From NCBI GenBank assembly GCA_945283395.1, contig CALYQH010000090.1:1-5880 (forward strand): DNA of 5,880 bases. Direction: 5' to 3'. The notes under the pieces were generated by a model. The model ran no database searches, had not been told where the DNA came from, and saw only the letters and a program-made list of their open reading frames with translations. A program made the position numbers and the translations under genes. Shown here piece by piece: positions 1 through 4,628 of this stretch. This DNA comes from an uncultured Ventosimonas sp. (GTDB taxonomy: Bacteria > Pseudomonadota > Gammaproteobacteria > Pseudomonadales > Pseudomonadaceae). Positions within the stretch are counted from its first letter, which is position 1. Each line of letters opens with the position of its first letter.

Positions 1-32
1 ATGATTCTTATCGATTTAAACATCGTTCTTAG

Positions 33-209
33 ATGGTGCACTTTTACACAATAATTGACAACTTACGACCAAAAGCAGCGAGTGATATGAATAATATTGA
101 ACTCGCTAGCAAGCTATTAGGGCATACCAAAGAAGAGATAACAAGGAAGGTTTATATTAGAATTGGTCAGGAAGTAGAACCATTAAATAGGGATATAGGT
201 AACAAATAA
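33..209 (+). pseudogene. C-terminal remnant of a tyrosine recombinase (phage-type integrase)
   Basis: The frame ending at TAA 207-209 translates into the tail of a phage or island integrase. It contains LRPKAASD, then LLGHTKEEITRKVY, then a short basic end with VEPL. Known family features that can be seen are the second catalytic Arg (codon 66-68, in the LR of the HxxR box), the LGH box (117-125) and the nucleophile Tyr (codon 153-155). The usual His of HxxR is not there: the sequence reads DNLR where HDLR is expected. The frame is closed by TAG at 30-32, so the other roughly 300 residues of a normal integrase are absent. A second frame (1-51) ends in CTFTQ just before a stop at 52-54, and this may be a frameshifted scrap of the same gene. 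The remnant converges on the 3' end of tRNA-Ser about 80 bp away, as expected for an element that integrated there. It is almost certainly non-functional. The exact left edge is uncertain. Confidence 0.75.
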
Positions 210-250
210 TGCGGAGACGATTAGTTATTAATAGTAAATTATTGAGCAAT

Positions 251-282
251 AAAAAAGCCCTGCATCTTTTACAACACAAGGC
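251..282 (-). terminator. Intrinsic terminator of the tRNA-Ser transcript
   Basis: Read on the minus strand, GCCTTG pairs with CAGGGC (257-262 and 277-282 on the plus strand, one G-U wobble) around a 14-nt loop. Six U residues follow (251-256). It sits five bases past the encoded CCA of the tRNA, which is where a terminator for a single-gene tRNA transcript is expected. It also lies between the tRNA and the convergent integrase remnant. Confidence 0.7.
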
Positions 283-287
283 GTATC

Positions 288-378
288 TGGCGGAAGCGCA
301 GAGATTCGAACTCTGGGAGGGGATAAACCCTCGCCGGTTTTCAAGACCGGTGCTTTAAACCAACTCAGCCACACTTCC
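288..378 (-). tRNA. tRNA-Ser, anticodon UGA
   Basis: The reverse complement folds as a class II tRNA of 91 nt including an encoded CCA (288-290). The acceptor arm GGAAGTG (372-378) pairs with CGCTTCC (292-298) with one G-U pair, and the discriminator base is G. The anticodon loop contains CTTGAAA, flanked by the ACCGG/CCGG stem, with TGA at 341-343. This UGA anticodon reads UCA and probably other UCN codons. A long variable arm (GCGAGGG ... CCCTCCC region) and a T arm with GTTCGAATC confirm the serine type. It is a single-gene unit with its own promoter and terminator. Serine tRNA genes are frequent integration targets, which fits the integrase tail beyond its 3' end. Confidence 0.97.
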
Positions 379-391
379 GTTTCGGGTGCAT

Positions 392-419
392 ATAATAACC
401 TATTGTTACAGTCTGTCAA
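392..419 (-). promoter_or_regulatory. Sigma-70 promoter of tRNA-Ser
   Basis: On the minus strand there is a perfect -35 TTGACA (414-419), a 16-bp spacer and a -10 TATTAT (392-397, five of six consensus bases). The expected start is near 384-386, leaving a leader of about 6-8 nt before the mature tRNA 5' end at 378. The discriminator is GC-rich (GCACCCG), typical of stable-RNA promoters under stringent control. The DNA upstream (420-475) is very AT-rich, which could act as an UP element. This is the best-matching promoter in the window. Confidence 0.75.
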
Positions 420-429
420 ATATTATCTA

Positions 430-457
430 TTGTTTTTTTCTAATATGTGTATATTAT
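430..457 (+). promoter_or_regulatory. Possible sigma-70 promoter of the yccA-like gene
   Basis: TTGTTT (430-435) and TATTAT (452-457) are separated by 16 bp, giving a leader of about 65 nt before the ATG at 528. The whole stretch is AT-rich and contains several other -10-like words (for example TATACT at 455-460 and around 481-500). The existence of a promoter here is likely because the neighbour upstream is divergent, but the exact element is a weak call. Confidence 0.3.
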
Positions 458-527
458 ACTTTTAATTAAAACTAAAATTTATACTATATTATATAATAAA
501 TATAGTTTAAGAAGTGGAGGAATCATT

Positions 528-1262
528 ATGAGTCACGATTATAACTCTGAGCAGAAGAAGGCTTATTCAACGACAGGATCATTAGTAGGAACTAATCCCA
601 TAATGAGAGGAATGGGCGCTGAATATGCAAACCAACTTGATCAAGCACAAATTAGCAAAGTATTGCGTAATACTTACGCACTATTGGCTTTAACTCTGGC
701 TTTTTCTGCTTTTACTTGCTTTATTGGTATGTCTTTGCAATTAGCTTTTTTTAATCCTTTTGTATTTTTAGCAGGTGCTTATGGATTAATGTTTTTAACT
801 ATGAAGCTTAAAAATTCGGTATGGGGTCTCGTTAGTATTTTCGCTTTTACTGGCTTTCTGGGTCTCTCTTTAGCTCCTACTATTAATTATTTTTTATATA
901 TGCCTAATGGCGCTAGCATAATTATTTCAGCATTAGGTTTAACTGCATTTGCTTTTTTCGGGTTATCTGCTTTTGTGCTAATCACCCGCAAAGACATGAG
1001 CTTTTTGAGTAATTTCTTGGTGGTAGGTTTCTTTATATTATTAGGCACTATGCTGGTAAGCTTGTTCACTAAGATTTCTGGCTTATATTTAGCTATGAGT
1101 GCAGGTTTTATATTGTTCTCTTCCGCAGCCATTTTATGGCAAACAAGTGATATTATTCATGGTGGTGAGACTAACTATATTTCAGCTACTATTTCTTTAT
1201 TTGTGCAAATCTATAATATTTTTGTTAGCTTGCTGAATATATTAGGTGCCTCTAGAAATTAA
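528..1262 (+). CDS. yccA: Bax inhibitor-1 / YccA family membrane protein
   Basis: A 244-residue, very hydrophobic inner-membrane protein of the BI-1/TMBIM family. In E. coli the YccA homologue binds the FtsH protease and modulates its turnover of membrane proteins; that role is carried over here from the family. Seven membrane segments can be placed at about 48-68, 76-94, 100-120, 128-152, 160-180, 186-206 and 220-240, after a polar N-terminus of about 45 residues that is longer than in E. coli. Family signatures seen are VLRNTY (45-50), AFTGFLG (106-112), TRKDMSFL (153-160) and IIHGGETNYI (209-218). The ATG at 528 is chosen because GGAGG lies at 516-520, seven bases upstream. An upstream in-frame ATG at 447 has no ribosome site, would add 27 residues encoded by promoter-like AT-rich DNA, and falls in the promoter region. 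The gene is probably monocistronic, with a strong terminator 23 bp after the stop. Confidence 0.93.
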   Translation: MSHDYNSEQKKAYSTTGSLVGTNPIMRGMGAEYANQLDQAQISKVLRNTYALLALTLAFSAFTCFIGMSLQLAFFNPFVFLAGAYGLMFLTMKLKNSVWGLVSIFAFTGFLGLSLAPTINYFLYMPNGASIIISALGLTAFAFFGLSAFVLITRKDMSFLSNFLVVGFFILLGTMLVSLFTKISGLYLAMSAGFILFSSAAILWQTSDIIHGGETNYISATISLFVQIYNIFVSLLNILGASRN

Positions 1263-1285
1263 GGCGTATCCAGTTAATTTATTAG

Positions 1286-1306
1286 GCCCGCTATGCGGGC
1301 TTTTTT
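1286..1306 (+). terminator. Strong intrinsic terminator after the yccA-like gene
   Basis: A perfect 6-bp GC-only stem GCCCGC (1286-1291) / GCGGGC (1295-1300) with a 3-nt loop is followed directly by six T residues (1301-1306). There is no matching T-tract in the other direction, so it acts only on plus-strand transcripts. It ends 15 bp before the tusD start codon. Confidence 0.9.
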
Positions 1307-1321
1307 ATATAAGAAATAACC

Positions 1322-1717
1322 ATGAATTTTACAATTGCTATTTACTCGGCACCTCAATGTCCTGTATCAAGGAGAGCTTTACATTTTGCTAAAGCTGTTC
1401 TGCAAAACGGCCATCATATTGAAAGGTTATTTTTTTACCAACAAGGTATTTATAATGCTATAACGACTTTAGTTATGCCGCAGGATGAATTAAATCTACA
1501 TGATGAATGGAAAAAATTTATTGAAGTTAATCAGCTTGATGCTATAGTTTGTATTGCTGCTGCTCTTAAACGTGGCCAACTTGATAAAATAGAAGCTGAT
1601 CGTTATCATAAAACCGCTTCTACTATTGGCCCTCCATGGCAATTATCAGGACTTGGGCAACTCCATGAAGCTATTCAAACGAGTGATAGATTCATCTGCT
1701 TTGGTGGTATTAGTTAA
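1322..1717 (+). CDS. tusD: TusD, sulfurtransferase subunit of the TusBCD complex
   Basis: A 131-residue DsrE-fold protein. TusD is the catalytic subunit of the cytoplasmic TusBCD heterohexamer: it takes persulfide sulfur from TusA and hands it to TusE, on the way to MnmA and s2U34 of tRNA Lys, Glu and Gln. The conserved block VCIAAALKRG is present, and its Cys77 matches the active-site Cys78 of E. coli TusD. Other family marks are FFYQQGIYNA (37-46), which E. coli has as FFYREGVYNA, and LSGLGQL (108-114). Length is normal (E. coli 128). The ATG at 1322 is the only start that keeps the first beta strand (FTIAIYSAP); the ribosome site before it is weak (AAGAA-like). It is the first gene of a tightly packed operon and its TAA shares one base with the tusC ATG. 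Confidence 0.95.
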   Translation: MNFTIAIYSAPQCPVSRRALHFAKAVLQNGHHIERLFFYQQGIYNAITTLVMPQDELNLHDEWKKFIEVNQLDAIVCIAAALKRGQLDKIEADRYHKTASTIGPPWQLSGLGQLHEAIQTSDRFICFGGIS

Positions 1718-2076
1718 TGGCTAAATCTGTGTTAATCATTTGCCAACAAGCTCCATGGCACAATATTTCGGTTAAAGAAACATTAGATTTAGCATTAGCT
1801 GGTGGAGCTTTTGAGTTACCTATCAGTTTATTATTTTTAAATGATGGAGTATGGCAGCTAGTAAAAAATCTGGACTCACAACAAATTGAACAAAAAGATT
1901 TAACCGCTAATTTACAGGCACTGTCACTCTTTGGCATTGATGAGTTGCTAGTAGCAGAACATAGTTTAACAGAAAGAAATTTAACTCCTGCGCAGTTAAC
2001 ACTATCTACCAAGGTGATAACCAAAGAGCGATTAGCCAAGTTATTAATTCACTATGATGTGGTAATTACAAACTAA
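1717..2076 (+). CDS. tusC: TusC, structural subunit of the TusBCD complex
   Basis: A 119-residue DsrE/DsrF-like protein, the same length as E. coli TusC. The TusC pattern is visible: an N-terminal strand ending in an AP/H turn (APWH, 12-15), a helix with ETLDLALAGGAFE, then LLFLNDGVWQL (38-48), which corresponds to FFIADGVFQL of E. coli TusC, then LQALSLFGIDELLVAEHSL and a YDVVITN end matching YDVILRF. TusC has no catalytic cysteine role in the family; it packs with TusB and TusD in the cytoplasmic sulfur relay. The start overlaps the tusD stop (TAATG), and the same TAATG overlap joins it to tusB, so translation is probably coupled. No anomaly is seen. Confidence 0.93.
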   Translation: MAKSVLIICQQAPWHNISVKETLDLALAGGAFELPISLLFLNDGVWQLVKNLDSQQIEQKDLTANLQALSLFGIDELLVAEHSLTERNLTPAQLTLSTKVITKERLAKLLIHYDVVITN

Positions 2077-2368
2077 TGAGTACTCTACATTTATTAAATG
2101 AAAGCCCCTATAAAGGAACCAGTCTAACCTCTGCCTTACTATTTGCAACTTTAGATGATGCCTTATTATTAACAGGCGATGCTGTTTACGCTTTACAAAA
2201 AAATACAGCTCCCTATCAATTATTAGCAAAATCTCACCTATATTTGTGTTACAAGAAGATTTGCAAGCCCGCCATCTGGAAAACTCATTAGTCAATAGTA
2301 AAATCATTGATTACCAAGAATTTGTGGAACTCAGTACTTTTCATAATAAGGTAGTTAGCTGGCTATGA
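2076..2368 (+). pseudogene. tusB: TusB, split by a -1 frameshift (broken or slippage-rescued)
   Basis: TusB is the third subunit of the TusBCD sulfur-relay complex. The ATG at 2076 overlaps the tusC stop (TAATG) and opens with MSTLHLLNESPY and LLLTGDAVYALQ, both typical of TusB. That frame stops early at 2289-2291, after 71 residues with an unrelated, Lys- and Cys-rich tail. The missing C-terminus is intact in the -1 frame: PIFVLQEDLQARHLE, then KIIDYQEFVEL, ending VVSWL with TGA 2366-2368, which overlaps the tusE ATG as expected. The -1 frame is open from 2159, so the crossover lies between 2159 and about 2240. The A7 run at 2197-2203 and an A4 run at 2228-2231 are the natural sites. Adding one base gives a 97-residue protein, the normal TusB size. 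It could be a true lesion, a base-calling error in a homopolymer, or an expressed gene using slippage. Confidence 0.88.
2197..2204 (+). other. A7 slippery tract in tusB (A AAA AAU heptamer)
   Basis: Seven A residues at 2197-2203 followed by T read in the tusB start frame as CAA AAA AAT. Positions 2198-2204 therefore fit the X XXY YYZ pattern of a -1 ribosomal slippery site exactly. A -1 shift, or a transcript with one extra A, enters the frame that carries the TusB C-terminus. I saw no convincing stem-loop or internal Shine-Dalgarno element nearby, so whether it is used is unknown. Confidence 0.5.
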
Positions 2369-2697
2369 TAATAACAGTTAATAATCAAAGTATTGAGTTA
2401 GATGATGAAGGTTATCTTATGTGTTTAACAGACTGGACACCTGAAGTAGCCCAAGCTTTAGCTTTACAAGAAAATATTGTACTTAATCAGTCTCATTGGC
2501 AAATTATTAAATTGCTTAGAGAGTTTTATCAGATTTATCAATTATCGCCAGCCAATAGACCACTGGCCAAGTACTTAAGTCAGCATTTAGGGAAAGAACA
2601 AGCTAGCAGTTTACAACTTAACCTACTTTTTAAAGGGAGTCCTGCTAAAATAGCTGCTAAAATAGCAGGCTTACCTAAACCTAATAACTGTATATGA
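2365..2697 (+). CDS. tusE: TusE, DsrC-family sulfur carrier
   Basis: A 110-residue DsrC/TusE protein. TusE accepts sulfur from TusBCD and presents it to MnmA for 2-thiouridine formation. The family end is complete: KIAGLPKPNNCI, with the persulfide-carrying Cys109 as the penultimate residue, as in E. coli TusE (Cys108). The second cysteine that dissimilatory-sulfite-reductase DsrC proteins carry about ten residues earlier is absent, so this is the tRNA-thiolation type and not DsrC proper. Other matches are DDEGYL (13-18), DWTPEVAQ (23-30) and a helix with LREFYQIYQLSPANRPL (51-67). The ATG at 2365 forms an ATGA overlap with the restored tusB stop, and the TGA stop forms another ATGA with ybiB. 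In the unshifted tusB frame, ribosomes would stop 73 nt upstream of this start. Confidence 0.95.
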   Translation: MIITVNNQSIELDDEGYLMCLTDWTPEVAQALALQENIVLNQSHWQIIKLLREFYQIYQLSPANRPLAKYLSQHLGKEQASSLQLNLLFKGSPAKIAAKIAGLPKPNNCI

Positions 2698-3689
2698 ATT
2701 CATCTATTATTTTACCTTGCACCACCATAAATGAACACCCTTTTGCAGAATTTATACGCATTTTAGGCAAAGGTAAAAATGGTGCACGTCATCTAACCCA
2801 AAACGAAGCTGAAGTTGCCATGTCCATGATATTAAATAATAAGGTTACTGACGTTCAATTAGGCGCTTTTTTGATGTTATTACGCTATCAAGAGGAAACT
2901 GCTGAGGAATTAGCAGGTTTTGCTAACGCTACTCGCCAATATACAACAACACCAGACATTAAAATAGATATTGATTGGCCTAGCTATGCAGGAAAAAAAC
3001 GTCATTACCCTTGGTATTTATTGGCTGCAAAATTATTAGCCAAACAAGGCATTAAAGTGCTAATGCATGGTGCAGGCCAACATGCTAGCGAAAGATTATT
3101 TACTGAACAATTTTTAACAGCATTGGGCATAAATGACTGTCAGAACTGGCAAGAAGTAAAGCAAAGTATTAATGAACAGAATATAGCTTTTATTGGTTTA
3201 AGACAATGGCTTGCTAAATTGCAACAACTGATTGATTTACGACAAATTTTAGGTGTTCGATCTCCTATCCATTCGTTAGCTCGTTTATTAAACCCATTAC
3301 GAGCACGTTGTAGCCTTCAAAGTGTATTCCATCCCAATTATCAAGCAATACATCAACAAGCTAGCCTGTTACTAGGAGATACCAGTATTATCATTAAAGG
3401 TGAAGGGGGCGAAACAGAAGTACGTCCTGACAATATTTGTATCTTATTAGGTACCGCACAAGGGCAACTATGGGAAGAAGAGTGGCCCGCTTTAACTAAC
3501 CACCGACTTCTTAAACCCGCTTTATTAGAACCTGACTATTTATTGGCGGTCTGGCAAAAAAAAGTTAACGATGAATACGCAGATTTAGCAATACCTGCTA
3601 CTATTGCACTTGCATTAAAAGGGTTAGGAATAGCACGCCGTGAAGCTTTCCTAGAAGCTAATAAAATATGGGAATTACATATTCGTTGA
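2694..3689 (+). CDS. ybiB: YbiB / TrpD2 family protein (anthranilate phosphoribosyltransferase-like)
   Basis: A 331-residue member of the YbiB/TrpD2 family, which has the glycosyltransferase family 3 fold of TrpD. The E. coli protein has been described as a nucleic-acid-binding homodimer under LexA control and not as a tryptophan enzyme. Seen here are an N-terminal helical domain (about 18-82, with LTQNEAEVAMSMIL and GAFLMLLRYQEE), then the family signature DWPSYAGKKRHYPWYLLAAK (94-113), MHGAGQHASERL (124-135) where TrpD has its PRPP-binding GTGGD loop, LGVRSPIHSLARLLNPL (186-202) and KGEGGETEVRPD (235-246). No trp genes are near. The start overlaps the tusE stop (ATGA), so it is translationally coupled to the sulfur-relay operon and is probably its last gene. 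I see no LexA box before it. Runs of A7 (2993-2999) and A8 (3556-3563) are present but keep the frame. Confidence 0.88.
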   Translation: MNSSIILPCTTINEHPFAEFIRILGKGKNGARHLTQNEAEVAMSMILNNKVTDVQLGAFLMLLRYQEETAEELAGFANATRQYTTTPDIKIDIDWPSYAGKKRHYPWYLLAAKLLAKQGIKVLMHGAGQHASERLFTEQFLTALGINDCQNWQEVKQSINEQNIAFIGLRQWLAKLQQLIDLRQILGVRSPIHSLARLLNPLRARCSLQSVFHPNYQAIHQQASLLLGDTSIIIKGEGGETEVRPDNICILLGTAQGQLWEEEWPALTNHRLLKPALLEPDYLLAVWQKKVNDEYADLAIPATIALALKGLGIARREAFLEANKIWELHIR

Positions 3690-3709
3690 TAAAAAAGACA
3701 ACTAACTAA

Positions 3710-3740
3710 TTGACTAGATGTCGAATACTGACCATACGCT
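3710..3740 (+). promoter_or_regulatory. Possible promoter region for galU-manB
   Basis: The 96-bp gap between ybiB and galU (3690-3785) is AT-rich and is the only break in the plus-strand gene series after tusD. TTGACT at 3710-3715 is a good -35, but the best -10 at a usable distance is poor (TACGCT 3735-3740, spacer 19). No intrinsic terminator for the preceding operon is visible in the gap, so read-through from ybiB remains possible. Confidence 0.25.
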
Positions 3741-3785
3741 TAAATTAAATCAATTAATGATACATTTTATATTTTTGGAGTGTTT

Positions 3786-4619
3786 ATGATTAATAAATGT
3801 CTTTTTCCGGCTGCTGGATATGGTACAAGGTTTTTACCAGCCACTAAGGCTATGCCTAAGGAAATGTTACCCATCGTTAATAAACCACTAATTCAATATG
3901 CGGTAGAAGAAGCTAAAAATGCTGGGCTTAAAAACATGGCAATTGTGACGGGACGTGGCAAGAGAGCGTTAGAAGACCATTTTGATATCAGCTATGAATT
4001 AGAAAATCAAATAGCTGGTTCCTCTAAAGAGCATCTTTTAAATAGTATTAGAGATTTAATAGCTAATTGTACCTTTTCCTATACCCGTCAAATAGAAATG
4101 AAAGGCTTAGGCCATGCTATTCTTACTGGTCGGCAGTTGATAGGTGATGAAGCTTTTGCAGTTGTATTAGCTGATGACTTATGCCTCAATCTGGGAGGTG
4201 ATGGTGTATTAGCTCAAATGGTTAAACTTTATAAGCAATTGCGCTGTTCTATCGTGGCAGTACAAGAAGTTCCCAAAGAAGACATTAGTCGTTATGGGGT
4301 GATTGAGGGCAATATGATTAACGAAGGGCTTTATACAGTAACCAACATGGTAGAAAAACCCTCGCCCGAAGAAGCTCCTTCTAATCTTGCCATTATAGGC
4401 CGTTATATTTTAACACCTGATATTTTTGATATTATAGAAAGCACACCAGCGGGAAAAAATGGTGAGGTACAAATTACTGACGCACTATTAACCCAAGCCA
4501 AACATGGCTGTGTTATAGCTTATAAGTTTCAAGGGCGTAGATTTGATTGTGGTAGTGCTGAAGGTTTTATCGAGGCAACTAATTTTTGTTTTGAGAATAT
4601 TTATAAAAAGGAAGTATAA
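3786..4619 (+). CDS. galU: UTP--glucose-1-phosphate uridylyltransferase (GalU)
   Basis: A 277-residue bacterial GalU, which makes UDP-glucose and pyrophosphate from UTP and glucose-1-phosphate in the cytoplasm for LPS core, capsule or exopolysaccharide and osmolyte synthesis. The nucleotide-binding signature AAGYGTRFLPATKAMPKEML spans residues 9-28, with Lys25 in the catalytic region. Further family blocks are GLGHAIL (107-113), VLADDL (127-132, metal and sugar phosphate site), VEKP (189-192), GRYIL (205-209), GEVQITDAL (226-234) and RFDCG (252-256). The length is normal, and the protein closely resembles Pseudomonas GalU as I remember it. ATG 3786 is chosen because TTGGAG ends at 3780, five bases upstream; a GTG at 3780 in the same frame would overlap that ribosome site. 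The stop overlaps the Shine-Dalgarno of the next gene, which begins nine bases later, so the two are co-expressed. Confidence 0.97.
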   Translation: MINKCLFPAAGYGTRFLPATKAMPKEMLPIVNKPLIQYAVEEAKNAGLKNMAIVTGRGKRALEDHFDISYELENQIAGSSKEHLLNSIRDLIANCTFSYTRQIEMKGLGHAILTGRQLIGDEAFAVVLADDLCLNLGGDGVLAQMVKLYKQLRCSIVAVQEVPKEDISRYGVIEGNMINEGLYTVTNMVEKPSPEEAPSNLAIIGRYILTPDIFDIIESTPAGKNGEVQITDALLTQAKHGCVIAYKFQGRRFDCGSAEGFIEATNFCFENIYKKEV

Positions 4620-4628
4620 GGATTTATC

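Noticed and set aside
228..419. Minus-strand 63-codon ORF
   Set aside because: It runs straight through tRNA-Ser and its promoter; the protein is a translation of tRNA sequence with no family resemblance.
447..527. 27-residue N-terminal extension of the yccA-like gene from the ATG at 447
   Set aside because: No ribosome site, extremely AT-rich promoter-like DNA, and a good GGAGG correctly placed before the ATG at 528.
887..1132. Minus-strand 81-codon ORF within the yccA-like gene
   Set aside because: Antisense shadow of a hydrophobic coding region; lysine-rich, low-complexity product.
278..1270. Ten-base direct repeat AAGGCGTATC at 278-287 (beside the tRNA 3' end) and 1261-1270 (after the yccA stop), considered as possible att remnants
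   Set aside because: It is too short and does not extend into the tRNA sequence, as a true attachment repeat would; a 10-mer match can arise by chance at this scale.
1710..2039. Minus-strand 109-codon ORF opposite tusC
   Set aside because: It is a shadow of tusC, which has clear family motifs and operon overlaps; the antisense product is Ser/Cys/Lys-rich with no recognisable domain.
2044..2307. Minus-strand 87-codon ORF opposite tusB
   Set aside because: It covers the frameshifted tusB region but has no recognisable features or ribosome site; the plus-strand TusB similarity explains the conservation of the DNA.
3768..3773. TATATT with TTAAAT 17 bp upstream as a galU promoter
   Set aside because: Transcription would start at or after the galU ribosome site, which the clear GGAG at 3777-3780 makes unlikely.
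3690..3785. Possible terminator for the tus-ybiB operon (GACA ... TGTC, 3697-3722)
   Set aside because: Only four base pairs around an 18-nt loop, and no following T-tract.
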